A stretch of DNA of 64,000 nt from Eumeta japonica. Taxonomy: Eukaryota; Arthropoda; Insecta; Lepidoptera; Psychidae. This document shows positions 25,132-35,586 of the stretch, one piece after another. The notes beneath the pieces are model-generated. The model made no database searches. It saw nothing but the letters and a program-made list of their open reading frames with translations, and had not been told where the DNA came from. Made by a program: the position numbers and the translations under genes. The number at the start of each line of letters is the position of its first letter. Within the stretch, counting starts at the first letter, position 1. The stretch covers positions 372,001 through 436,000 of the forward strand of contig BGZK01000212.1 of NCBI GenBank assembly GCA_005406025.1, written 5' to 3'.

Positions 25132-25180
25132 CTTTTCTCAGCACCTTGTTCAAGCGCTGTTTGTTGGATCTAGTGTCCAT

Positions 25181-27267
25181 TTTCTCCTTCTTTTTCTTCT
25201 TTGTTTTTTAACTGTCCAATTCAGAAACGTTGTTTTAAAACCAGTATTAAGGTGGTTCTACCTAAACCAGTACTAAGGCCGGATTAACTAACCTACGTCA
25301 ATTCAATTCAGAGTCGTCCTTAAGCGCGGTATTTGTAAGCACCGGTATTAGATATTTTAAATGGCAATACATGATAATGCTAACTATTTGCGAATACATG
25401 CTATATTATACACATAACAAAAATCAACTGCCTATTATAATTAGTCGCTTTAACAAGGGCTTATTTTGACAGCGGTCCATCTAATATGGCATTATTAGCA
25501 TACGAGGTTTTAATTTCGACTTTAATTATTGATCTACTTTACCTTTTGTAATTTGATATAGCGTTAATTAACGGCAAACCTAATGCGACAAAAAGAAAAA
25601 AGGAAGGAACTGGAGTGAACAAGTTAATGTTTTTTCTACTGAACTTAATTTAATTCAAAATTAAAATTATTAAAGATAAACAAACAGACATCAATAATCA
25701 CAAAAGAAGTACAAAGTGAAAATTTCGAACGGATCGATCTTTTTGCAATAAATCCTCGGTTGTTCAATTGCTATTTTATAAATTTCTTTATATTCTATAA
25801 TATCATTAATATCATCACACTCATTTATTTCCATAACTACAAATATGAAATGATTTCGCGCGCATACAGCTGTTTTCAACCTGTTACACAAATCCCGTAC
25901 TAACTCATTTAAACCTGGTTCGAGGTGGTTTAATAAAACAATCGTCGCTAGTCCCACCCTAGTACCAGTATTAACGTTAGTACGTGTTTCTGAATAGAGT
26001 TTTCGTTAGTCTATGGTCAGCCGTCGGACTAAAATCGGTATTAAAGTTAAACTGTCGTCTTTGAATCAGACAGTAAGTACTTATGCATATTTAATTCCAC
26101 GAGTACTAAGGAGGTAATACGTCCACTCCAGCAGAGTTTTGAGTTTACCGGAGTAAGGCCAATTACACCTGGGGTTGGACCTGGTGCCCCAGGGTGAACC
26201 GTTAAAAACACCTGCTCCTCGGCGCCATGCAGTCTTCGTCACGGTGTCTACATCCTTGACTTGGGGTTTTATTTTATAGAGGATTTCTACCCCGCGGCCC
26301 GTTCAATTAAGCCTAGGCCACCGGCACTGCTATGACTGCGAGACATGACCACTGTCACTGCAGTGTTACGGTTATTGTTCATTTAGCATTACCCCAGGAA
26401 GCACGTATAGGTTATACCTACGGACGCGAACAACATTGCTTCCTATGTGTGTGTGTGTGTGTATGCATGGTTGTATACATAAATTTCTCATATTTTTTTA
26501 ATGGATTGACTGATTTTAATACGCTTTCTCGAATAGAAAAGAGTTTCACAGAGTTTAGAGTTCCTGAAAAATAAATTAAGCATAGTCGATTTTGAAAGAT
26601 TTCAAAAACAGAATTTATTTAAGTATTTATTATAAATAGCTTTTGAACAAGTAACGACAGACCATTCCAAAATCTAATTAGCTTTATTCGCAAAAAAACA
26701 CGTCAAATGTCGTACACGAAATCGAAATCCGTTGATAAGTTCAAAAGATATTATTACAGAAAAATTTGTAAAAAAGTTTGCTACTTAAGTAACTTTCAAA
26801 TTTGTATGGAATCGGTTTTTGGGATTTCTCCACTTTTTTTGTTAGGATTAAAATTTTACCAATAAGGGATAATTGATACTCAAGTTTACTGATTTTTACA
26901 GCTCAAAATACATTGACAAATTTATTTTAGATCGCTCCGAGCTTTAAAATAGCAGGAAGTTTTAGGTATGACCTGCCGAATCAACCTTTTTTCTGATTTT
27001 TATTAATACATTATACATGTCATTTATAAAAGCAATATATACGCATATAACTCATTATATTTCGTACCTGTTATATGATAACGTCCCTAAAAGGGCACAA
27101 GGTTCTCTAAGACGAAGGTATGAGGGCGTAGTTCCCTATGACGAAATATTGCTGAAAATGTAAAATGACCTTAAAGCGTTCTTTCCACCCATTCGTACTG
27201 CTGTACTACAACAAAAAATCTTAGCAGGGGTATTATCTTCTGACAGACGCGTGAATAACTCGATTAT
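25181..27267. other. Intergenic DNA with possible DNA-transposon remnant
   Basis: The segments at about 25235-25330 and 25915-26060 share short related blocks (ACCAGTATTAA, ACCAGTACTAAGGCCGGATT, GTACCAGTATTAACG) on either side of AT-rich DNA, as a decayed Harbinger-like MITE might. The minus-strand frame at 25691-25957 lies between them, and I could not assign it. A GC-richer block at about 26150-26350 is unrecognised. A GT microsatellite lies at about 26446-26463. Confidence 0.3.
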
Positions 27268-27485
27268 ATTAAATCCTATGCCTATTATAAAATTCGTAAA
27301 AGGACAATTTACTTCAAATTTTAAATTAATTTTGCTGTCAATCCCAATCTCGTTCCTGTTTTCAATTCTTGTCTCGGTACTATTCTTGATTTCAACGCCG
27401 GTTACGCACTTAATTCTAATTCCGGTCACACACTCCGTTTTGATACCTGTCCTGTTCCAAATTTCTTACCGTTTCTCAATAAGTT
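27268..27485 (-). repeat. Minisatellite array of the purine-rich family (pyrimidine-rich on + strand)
   Basis: Runs such as CCCAATCTCGTTCCTGTTTT and CTCGGTACTATTCTTGATTT match, in reverse, the arrays at 5.5-6.1 kb. The open frames in both orientations here follow from the lack of stops in the repeat and are not genes. Confidence 0.65.
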
Positions 27486-29999
27486 CGACTTACTGAAAAA
27501 CAAAGAGAAGTTTAGCTTCTTTTTGACGTGAGGAGCTTAATAATTTACTACTCCTTTATTTTTTAAACACTTTGAGCAGGAAAGTAGTAAGAAGTGTCAA
27601 GATCGGCCTGCAGGGTCAACCGTTTTCCAAATTTTTGAACTCAAACAGCTCAGAAACTCACACATACTTATAACTTATAACTCAAGGACCTTAAAGATAC
27701 ATCCATAAATATCATAGCGGGTAGTTTTATATATTGTAGTTTATTTATATATATGATTGATACAATTTCCAATTTTTAATTATGGCACTGCCTATTCTTC
27801 CAATAATAATATAAGCTATTCCTATTTCCGTGCAGGATAGGCAGAGACTATATATTTTCACATTGTTCAACGTTTGCATATTTCTCTTCTTCACTGACAT
27901 CCATCAACGTGTTATCTTTTAAATATCTTGAAGTTGCTATTTCCTTTCCCACCTTCCTGGGCTTTAATAGTAGTTGATCAAGTTAAAAATACCATGGCAA
28001 ATTCACCTATATGTGATCCAAATGAGTTCCTTCAAGATGTACAAAATATCTTTGTAGTATACTATTTTTATCAAAAATACGTATTTAATTTTTTTTTATA
28101 GCTTTTATCAATTTTCGCTGTCAAATACATAGAAGTATTTTAAAACAATAGTGGGCTAGTATTCATTATTTCAAAGAACAACATTAGTAGGCTTTTATAT
28201 GGTTCTTTGAAATTATAAATACAAGATCGTATTAATTAAAAAATAATTTATGAACCAAGATTCAATATCAGCACTGACCTGGTTTATCTTATTGAGTATT
28301 TTTGAATAGTATTAATTATTGTGTAATAATTATTAAAATAGTAGTATGTATTATTAAGAATAACCATAATTAAAAACCTATAAATTTAAATTGCGTAATA
28401 TGTTATTTATATTTGAGTTATTGATATTACACCGCAGTCCAATTAAATAGTATGAATATTATAAAACGAATAATAATATTTTTGACAAATGTGATCATTA
28501 TCGTATCTATTCGTATGGCCATATATTATGCATTAATACCTAAACTCTTAAAACTACAAGGGAATTTATTTTGATAAATACACTTTTTTAAATGAATATA
28601 GTTTATGGCACGATAGCACTCAAATTTTTCTTCATTATTTAGTCAACATCTAGAATCATTAAAAAAATTATTGCTATAATCTTATTTTTTATTAGGTCTT
28701 GTCCCTTGCAGGCTTACGTGTGACGTCAGAGTGGATGTATTCAATATACAACCATATCTTACTGTTGTATGAAAAACATGGCATGGAATATTAAATTTTA
28801 CTAGCTCAATTCTCACTATCGTCCTTGTTGTGTTCTGTTTACCACATATTTTTCTTTGGTCATGTTTTTCCTTTACTACACAAGGACATCCTTGGCAGTT
28901 TGTCTGCCGTGGTGGTCGGAAGTACGATCTCATTTGTAATCATCAACTCCATTGTGTTGAGTTAAATCAAACTGCGTATCATTCTTTTACGTTCTTTCAC
29001 ATTTTTTTTTTCATTTGAATATTTTCTTTACTATTATTTTATTTAAATATTGCGATGCTTCAAATAAATTCAAAATTATTGCAGTCACATGCATACTTAT
29101 TCAATAATATGAAAGTAGATAATTAGTTTGTTTCCACAAGAATAACAAACAAACCTAAAAATTTGCTCTCTACAAAATAAAGAACTTACATATATTTCAT
29201 TCTCTTATTTATGGGTATATCGGCTACTTTTGCCCATGTATCCAAACCATTCAAAAAATATGTTGCTCGATATGCATAAGATTACCGCCGTTTAGAGTCC
29301 GCAAATTTTCGGAATGATTGTTCGGGATGTTTTAACTACAGCCACAACATTTTAATTATTTGCATTTTAATTTACAATCATTTTCATTTCCTACGTCTCT
29401 GGCAATCAAACTATGAACTAATTTTAATTTTGCTATCAACCTGGTATTATGATTTTTTCCATGAGACACATCAACTTGAAAGGAATAAACTTTTTTCGAA
29501 TAATATTAACGACAATGTTTGCTGTGAACATTTTTTTGAATTCGGGGTAGCAAATAATACAATCTCTATTGTTACTGAAACATTTATAATAATTAACAAT
29601 TATGAATATAATATTTTGCATTAAACTGAACGAAAAACTGAAGCATTACGGTTTGCAAGATATACAACATAGTTTATCTAAAAAAATTAGATCAGTTATG
29701 AAAGAGGCTAATTTTTAGTAAAATTGATTAAAATATCGTTGTAGCTGTTGTTCTGAGAATACATAACCAATTCCGTGTGACCAATGTTCTTTGACATTTT
29801 TGTCTTTTTAAAGATATCTCGGATAATACAATTTTTATTTCCTAGTTTATTTGTACATCTTTTTTCAATTTCCAATAATAAATATTGCACTACAATTAGA
29901 TAATATTGATAATTATACTGAAGTTTCACACAAAATTTACCCAAAATGTACTGCGTTTCCAGGTAATCTTCCCATTTCTGCCTGCCATTTCGAGAGCAT
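27486..29999. other. AT-rich intergenic DNA, no confident gene
   Basis: Mostly low-complexity AT-rich DNA. One plus-strand open segment at about 28800-29018 has a hydrophobic start and a cysteine pattern faintly like a Kazal inhibitor; see the findings. Other open frames (29430-29624 and its antisense) look accidental. Confidence 0.4.
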
Positions 30000-30660
30000 A
30001 TAAAAAACTGGCCAAGTGCGAGTCGGACTCGCACACTAAGGGTTCCATGCCACCGTACAATACCAAACACTACATACTTTTTAAAAACAGTTAATGAAAA
30101 ATTAAGATCAAATATTGCGATTGAATACAAAACGCTGATTAAAACATGTTACTTTTATGGGGCTTTTTTGATTTCAAATTTAATTTTATTTTTATTATTT
30201 GTTATTATATCGATTATAGTGATACACACTGTGTGAACATTTCAAGGGTCTTTCAATTGCCATCATTAAAATGGAGCAATAAAACGCCAAAACAATAGGT
30301 TCTTGTATGAGGACCACTTTAATTTTTAATTTAATTTAATTTTTATTATTTGTTGTTACAGCGACAATAGAAATACACACTTTGTGAAAATTTCAACTGC
30401 CTATCACAAGACAGAGACGGCCCTCTGACAGATAGACTAACAGACGAACAGACAGATTGACGGACAGACAGAATGATAGACAGACGGACAGTCAAATAGA
30501 CAGATAGATGGACGGACAGACAGAAGGACAGACACACGAACAGATAGACGGACAGACAGACGGACAGACAGACCGAACAGACAGACGGACAAATAGACGA
30601 ACAGCGGAGGTTTAGGAATGGAGTGCTGTTGATACCCTTTTGTACAGAACCCTAAAAAGG
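30000..30660 (+). repeat. GTTCCG/CGGAACCC dispersed repeat, subfamily A
   Basis: Starts AAAAAACTGGCCAAGTGCGA with GAGTCGGACTCGC and GGGTTCCATG, ends CAGAACCCTAAAAA. It holds a degenerate GACA array at about 30420-30605 just before the 3' end, a typical position for this family (compare the shorter GGACGGACAGACG run near 50690). Non-coding. Confidence 0.75.
30420..30605 (+). repeat. Degenerate GACA tetranucleotide array
   Basis: About 45 units of GACA/GACG/GATA type, part of the surrounding dispersed repeat. Confidence 0.85.
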
Positions 30661-32165
30661 CAATAAACCAAACATAAAAAAATATCTAACTAAAAGGTGG
30701 TAATGCAACTTTTTAAATTCTTTATGCAGAAAATAGTAAATTAATATAATTCCTGGATTTTACACTTATTATTATATATTTTAAACTTCTTGACAGCATT
30801 TTAATAATGGGGCAAGTAATGTGTTTATTGTAAAAACTATCAAACTAAATATTTTTTTTTATGTATTTGCTATCGCCCAACTTTTTTTCTTTTCCATTGT
30901 TAATCTTTGGAAATTCATTGACGTTTCTATTTATCTTCATTTAAACAAATAAAGTCTGCATCAAAAGTTAGAATAAGCAGAAGCATCAGAACACATTTCT
31001 GGGATTTCCAATTTTCGTCTTATCGCGTTCAGAGATCGTCTTGAACGCTAAAGGACATAAAGCATCGCCGCACGTAGATTCACTCCATTTGGCTCGTCGA
31101 TGTGATGCAAAGGGTATCTTTAAACTTCGATCTATCGATTTCGTGATATCTTCTTACCCACAAGGTTCGGTAGCGCAATCTGATTCATGAATACTTTTTC
31201 AGTAGTGTTATAGACGCAAATAGGCATCACACGACGGGAATTCAATATCGATCGATCAGTTCGTTCGTGATAATTGGCTAAAAGAGATTAACTAATGGCT
31301 TATTAAAAAGCGGCGAATATCCCGGGATATTGGGACTTGTTCGGCGTTCTTTTAAATTTGCAGTGAGAATGGTAACTTCCCGCTCGAAAAGTTGCTTATA
31401 CAACTTTTCAATGATAGATATCAAATACAGAATATCTACTACTAAACACTAATTTATAGTTTATTTAATTTACAAAATTTCATCATAATCGTTAAATATT
31501 TCTGAGATATCAATTTTATAAAATCAATTATTTCTCGTTTAATAGCTCGTCAAGTAGTCACTATCAAGTCAGAATGTCTATGGGGCAAAATTCGATCATA
31601 ATTCATTAAATTTTTAAGTTTAAACGTTATTGAGGTTCTTTTGTCAAAGTGTCTGCATAATAATAATATCTTAATAATTATAAAGTATAATTCTTTTGAA
31701 TCTTGTTTTACCACATTGACTACGAACGAGTACAAATTAGCGTGAATTGTTTGCTTGTAATTCTCTGCAACATAGTCGAAAAAACTAAACACGTTAATGA
31801 CTTATTGCACACTCTCACGATCAACATGGATATAATAATATGTAAAAAAGCATAAGGAATGATATGTAATAGATATAATTAATTTTAAATGGTAAATACT
31901 GTTTCATTGTACAAAAATAAAAAAAAATGTAGATTTTATACATAAAGAATGTGAAATATGACAAATAGAGATTTCTAAATAAACGCTACGACTAAATTTT
32001 TTTTATTCATAACACTAAAGCTCATTAATTGCTACTGTACAAACAAAAAGAAAGTTGTTTAACAAATATAGGAGTTTTATATTTGCCTATCACTTTTTAG
32101 GTGGATTAAATAAGAATAAATAGTTATAACAAATATATAGAGAAATATAATTTGTAATGCTTGCT
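30661..32165. other. AT-rich intergenic DNA, one higher-complexity block
   Basis: No gene recognised. The stretch at about 31000-31330 is less AT-rich, with ATCGATCGATCAG and no coding frame, and could be conserved non-coding DNA. The frame at 31550-31792 (-) is not supported. Confidence 0.35.
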
Positions 32166-32179
32166 AAACTTTACTTGCA

Positions 32180-32603
32180 GATTAGGGCGGCGAGCCTGGA
32201 AGAGTGGCAGGAACGATACGCCGAGGGAGGCACAGGTGAAATCACCAAATGCTTCTTTCCCCGAGTGGAACAAGCGTACCGGGTCCTCCGAAAAACAGAA
32301 ATGACGTCCCACTTGGCGCAAACCCTTACGGGACATGGCGGGTTCTCACAGTACCTACATAGGTTCAAACTGAAGGACTCGCCATACTGCGCCTGTGATC
32401 CCGCTAAAATCCAGGACGTGCTGCACGTTCTCGAGGAATGTCCAATGTTTCTGCGGGAGCGTGTGGCACTGGAAACGGAGATTGGCGTCATTGTCGGGAG
32501 GGGGGAGTTTCCGGCAATAGTTTGCGACGACCAAAAGAGAGCAAAGTTTTTGGACTTTTGTTGCAAATTGACGGAAAAAACCTTAAAATTAAATAGAGAC
32601 TGA
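32180..32603 (+). pseudogene. LINE ORF2 C-terminal fragment (R1/I-group type)
   Basis: An uninterrupted frame of about 140 codons after truncation. It contains LTGHGGFSQYLHRF, then a cysteine-histidine cluster (C-A-C-D-P...VLHVLEEC), which is the C-terminal finger found after the RT domain in R1/I-type LINEs. The lack of stops and the clear target duplication suggest a fairly recent insertion. The ATG at 32157 lies upstream of the insertion point and is not a real start. It is a different family from the R1 copy at 20-25 kb, which has CPSCPG at this position. Confidence 0.75.
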
Positions 32604-32920
32604 TAACGAAGGAAGATATAATGTACAGATAGGTGACAAGGAAAAATTAACTTAATTAAATATAAAGTGGAAAATAGGGATGATAGGGACAATTAAATGT
32701 AACTAATATTAAAGTAGAATAAGATAAATGTGATTTATATACAATGTAATAGATATAAGTGAGAGGGTTAAAAAAAAACTACTAAGAGAAACTTTATTTA
32801 CCCTCCCCTATCACCCCTATAATATAAGAGACGAAAATTAGTGCGAGGAATGAACCTGACAATAGGTATACAAGGGCCGTGGTCGCCATGCCACGGGGGC
32901 GGATAAAAAAAAAAAAAAAA
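32180..32920 (+). mobile_element. 5'-truncated LINE insertion with poly(A) and target duplication
   Basis: It begins inside the C-terminal coding part of a LINE, runs through a 3' UTR and ends in a poly(A) run from about 32905. The flanks AAACTTTACTTGCA (32166-32179) and AAACTTTACATGCA (32921-32934) form a 14-base target duplication with one difference. Because the A run meets the A-rich start of the duplication, the exact 3' edge can move by a few bases. Confidence 0.85.
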
Positions 32921-33057
32921 AAACTTTACATGCAAGAAGTTGAATTGTTAAAAATAAAATTTAAGAAAGTAACCAAAACTTTGTCTCATACTAGCTTTCA
33001 CGCGCAGCTCTTCCTGCATGGACATACAATATAACCCTACATCTTTTATATCTATTA

Positions 33058-33752
33058 CAGTGAAACCTGTTTAAGTGAGACCTGCAAGGGACCTGCAATG
33101 TCGTTTCACTTATAGAGGTATTCCACTTACCCAGTGTCTCAGATATACAGGTATAAATAAATATCTGTCTCATTTACAGAGAGTTCCATTAATAGAGGTG
33201 AGAATACAGGTTATTTCAGTTATACAGGTGCGATCATTAAATAAAATAACGTGTTATGTATGTAAATGAGTTTTAATAAAAAAAAATAGTAAAGGTAATC
33301 ATACAAATGTAATCAACAAAAATATTCAAGCACGTTTTTACACGTAATATGTACGAATATGGAAACAGAATGTATCAATAATAAAAATCTGTTTTGGCAT
33401 TTTTCAAATAAACATCTGTATGATAGTAAAGCGAAACTAAAAATGAAGGTAATTGAAGCTCAAAATTTGTACTTACGTACTTGGAATTACGTGTGGAATT
33501 TGTGGGTAGAATAAGAATGAGTAAACAAACAATGTTATCTCAGTTACAGAGGTATATGCATATAAAATTTACTCGCTGTCTCAGTTATAGAGGTAACTAT
33601 GATGATAAATCGAAAGAACAAATCCCAGATATAGAGGCTTACCTCGTCCCACTAACAGAGGTAATTCACTGCCAAAGTGTTGGGACCTCAGCATGAGTTC
33701 CAGTTATGGAGGTTTCTCACTTATCCAGGTCCCACTTAACCAAGTTTCACTG
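33058..33752. mobile_element. Pogo/Tigger-like MITE, 695 bp, TA target duplication
   Basis: Left end CAGTGAAACCTGTTTAAGTG, right end (reverse complement) CAGTGAAACTTGGTTAAGTG, about 27-bp TIRs with three differences. TA flanks both ends (33056-33057, 33753-33754). The interior carries about ten copies of a motif close to TCTCAGTTATAGAGGTA (for example near 33104, 33213, 33536, 33576, 33625, 33646, 33700), which resembles the TIR itself in reverse (AAGTGAGACCT). CAGTG ends with a TA site fit pogo/Tigger-type Tc1-mariner relatives. No transposase frame is present, so it depends on an autonomous partner. Confidence 0.8.
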
Positions 33753-34318
33753 TATATGGGTAATTATTTGAAATTTGGTTAACTTCTGACCTAATTTTGA
33801 AAGTGGTGTTTTTAGTTACAAATCGATACAGTTTATATTCTATGCTGTGTATATAACATCTACTTTGCTGCATCTAAAAGGGCCAGTCACTTTACTTGAT
33901 ATTTTAAGAGAAATATACGATTTTTCAAAATCAGTGCTCTAGGGACTGATGGGACTGTATAGGGACTGACAAAAAACATTGTTATTATATCAAATCACAT
34001 TTTTATTGAAAATCAACTGTAATAACAAATTTTCTCTTGAGTTCACAAAATTCTATGAACTTATAATCACAACATTTTTCTTATTCATTAGGTATTACAC
34101 ATGAAAATAATGTACTTATTAATATTTCTTAGCAATCAAATTGCACTTTAAGTTTAATACTTTAAGTAATTAACAAATATTTTAAATAATCAGCCTTTTA
34201 AATTTCTGAGTAACTAAATTTTAATTTGAACACAATATTCAGACTTTCATTAATTATCATGAGATCACAAATATTATTAACTTAACCTATCTATCTAGTA
34301 CCTCGTATTAATTTTTTA

Positions 34319-34798
34319 TCACTTCTCGTAAACACTAACTGGTGTTTTAAATTTGTAAAATACTGTTCCTCTCTTGACAATTAGATTAGGTATTGGCAGT
34401 TTTTCTATGACGTCTTCGTAAGGCACGTCAGCGATATCATTATCATTTATTTTAAATTCTGTGCCATCTTCATTGCAAACTTTTAGGAATGTAACTGTCA
34501 GCTCTCCTTCATCATCATCATATTTTGAGCAAATTGCGGCGTATCGGTATTCTTTTCTCCCCATTATTAACTTAACTAGGACATAATCTCCACTGCCATA
34601 GCGAGTGATGCATTCTTTTTTTCCTGCCGCACAACGACTATTATTGTCATCTTCATAAAACTGGTGTATGATCTCTTCAACTCTCTTTTTATTTTGCTTA
34701 GCTTCATATTTTGTACGATTAAATCCCATCTTCTTATATGTAATTGCATTATTTCCAAGTCTCCATATCTTATACTTATGTGTCAGCGGACTGGACAA
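34319..34798 (-). CDS. Unknown transposon protein, central and C-terminal parts fused
   Basis: Open from above 34798; the first ATG in frame is at 34727-34729, so a free start gives 136 residues, while reading from the upstream frame would need a +1 shift. The first part contains IHQFYEDDNNSRCAAGKKECITR. The second, from about residue 90, has GDYVLVKLIMGRKEYRYAAI and ends KRGTVFYKFKTPVSVYEK. From memory these two blocks are normally separated by several hundred residues that hold the presumed catalytic region, so this looks like an internal-deletion derivative with the DNA-binding and C-terminal parts kept. No catalytic residues can be named. Stop codon at about 34319. Confidence 0.55.
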   Translation of the reverse strand: MSSPLTHKYKIWRLGNNAITYKKMGFNRTKYEAKQNKKRVEEIIHQFYEDDNNSRCAAGKKECITRYGSGDYVLVKLIMGRKEYRYAAICSKYDDDEGELTVTFLKVCNEDGTEFKINDNDIADVPYEDVIEKLPIPNLIVKRGTVFYKFKTPVSVYEK

Positions 34799-34817
34799 AA
34801 TCGTTTTTAAACAGGTT

Positions 34818-35459
34818 TTATTTTGTTGTGTTCTTTGTATCTAAAATTTGCTTCTGAATAACTTCGCCAAATAACGCTTTTTTTATCAATTCAGCTTTTT
34901 GATTAGGGTCTTCGGCCATTTCTAAAATTTTACTTTTTGGTGTAACTGCTTTCTTCTTCTTTATCATTCTTTGTTTTAGTCTTCTGTTTTTTTGCTGTTC
35001 GCTGGCAAGTTTTTTCTTCAAATTTTCGATTAGTAAATCCTTTCTCTTCAGTATACTATTTCTTTTTTTCCGTTGAACTATACTCCTTCTTCTTGCTTCA
35101 GCTTCTCTTTCCTTATTTAATAAAGGAACCTCAGCAATAATTTCATCTTCCGATGATGGCGGCGTATTTTGGTTCGCGTACTTATCAGTATTTTCTTGAA
35201 TCTTTTGTTTTTTTCTATAATCTGATGAATAAGCGATCCAGTTTTTTCTTGCCTTTCTATGTTCACGGGGCGTCATGTCTTTTACACATTTCCGTTGTCC
35301 CTTTTCTTTTTTCTTTAGATATTTAAGTCGTTCCTTTTCTTTGTACTCTGCCAGCAAAACAGGGTCATTTTTTATTTTTTCCAACCGTCTTTTTGCCTGT
35401 TCAGACTTTTTTTTTGCAATTTCCTCTTTTGACAATGTTGTTTTCTTTCTAGGCGCCAT
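34818..35459 (-). CDS. Basic coiled-coil protein of unknown transposon family (N-terminal part)
   Basis: 213 codons from an ATG at 35459. It opens M-A-P-R-K-K and is extremely rich in lysine, arginine and glutamate. It has DPVLLAEYKEKERLKYLKKKE at about residues 33-53, DMTPREHRKARKNW at about 62-75, an acidic linker, and a long charged heptad-like stretch at about 120-170. I recall this type (short basic block, then a 'TPRE/RKxRKxW' block, then coiled coil) as the N terminus of repeated uncharacterised proteins in insects, where it probably binds DNA. It is followed, 19 bases past its stop, by the next frame, which is open through the overlap in the +1 frame. The stop may therefore be a frameshift or the scar of a deletion. 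Role not established. Confidence 0.6.
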   Translation of the reverse strand: MAPRKKTTLSKEEIAKKKSEQAKRRLEKIKNDPVLLAEYKEKERLKYLKKKEKGQRKCVKDMTPREHRKARKNWIAYSSDYRKKQKIQENTDKYANQNTPPSSEDEIIAEVPLLNKEREAEARRRSIVQRKKRNSILKRKDLLIENLKKKLASEQQKNRRLKQRMIKKKKAVTPKSKILEMAEDPNQKAELIKKALFGEVIQKQILDTKNTTK

Positions 35460-35516
35460 ATTCTACAACAAATACATTGTGGTATTATGTTAAAACCATG
35501 CATCACACGTTAAACC

Positions 35517-35586
35517 ATCAGTCCCTAGATGTGGCGTCAGGCCCTAGTCCTTATTATGACTAGGGGCTGACGGACTAGGGCCTGAT
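35517..35586. promoter_or_regulatory. Cluster of CTAGGGCCTGAT-type motifs (possible transposase sites)
   Basis: Four copies in 70 bases: ATCAGTCCCTAG (35517-35528) and GTCAGGCCCTAG (35536-35547) inverted, CTAGGGGCTGAC (35560-35571) and CTAGGGCCTGAT (35575-35586) direct. The middle two form a hairpin with one mismatch. Further copies are at 35731-35741, 35920-35931 and 36087-36098, and variants (TAGGGACTGA) at 33940 and 33960 by the other end. Confidence 0.6.

Larger units (their letters stand above)
19925..25180 (-). mobile_element. R1-clade non-LTR retrotransposon, nearly full length, decayed
   Basis: On the minus strand the order is gag-like ORF1 (ATG at 25180), endonuclease, reverse transcriptase, C-terminal zinc finger, then a stop at 20077-20079. 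Overlapping ORF1 and ORF2, CCHC knuckles, an APE-type endonuclease and a C-terminal cysteine motif are standard for the R1 clade. The copy has several stops and frameshifts and is split at 20203-20963 by a DNA element. The 3' boundary is uncertain (about 19860-19990). Typical R1 elements target rDNA, but the flanks here show no rDNA, as in dispersed R1-like lineages. Confidence 0.85.
23730..25180 (-). pseudogene. R1-type ORF1 (gag-like), disrupted
   Basis: The frame opens with M-D-T-R-S-N-K at 25180 and is broken within about 60 bases by a palindrome that shifts the frame. A basic, proline-rich section lies at 24310-24594. Near the C terminus (about 23850-23900) is a CCHC knuckle, C-I-K-C-G-E-E-G-H-T-F-A-K-C, followed by a second cysteine cluster. 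This protein binds retrotransposon RNA in the family. The end overlaps the start of the endonuclease frame near 23740, as in other R1 elements. Three palindromes lie in its 5' part. It is not functional. Confidence 0.8.

Noticed and set aside
25691..25957. 88-codon minus-strand frame, thought of as a Harbinger-type protein
   Set aside because: No nuclease or Myb-like motif visible; the flanking inverted blocks are too weak to define an element.
29708..30130. 140-codon minus-strand frame
   Set aside because: It overlaps the start of a known dispersed repeat on the opposite strand, so it is incidental.
30420..30605. Regularly spaced repeats considered as a CRISPR-like array
   Set aside because: A simple GACA tetranucleotide array in a eukaryotic dispersed repeat.
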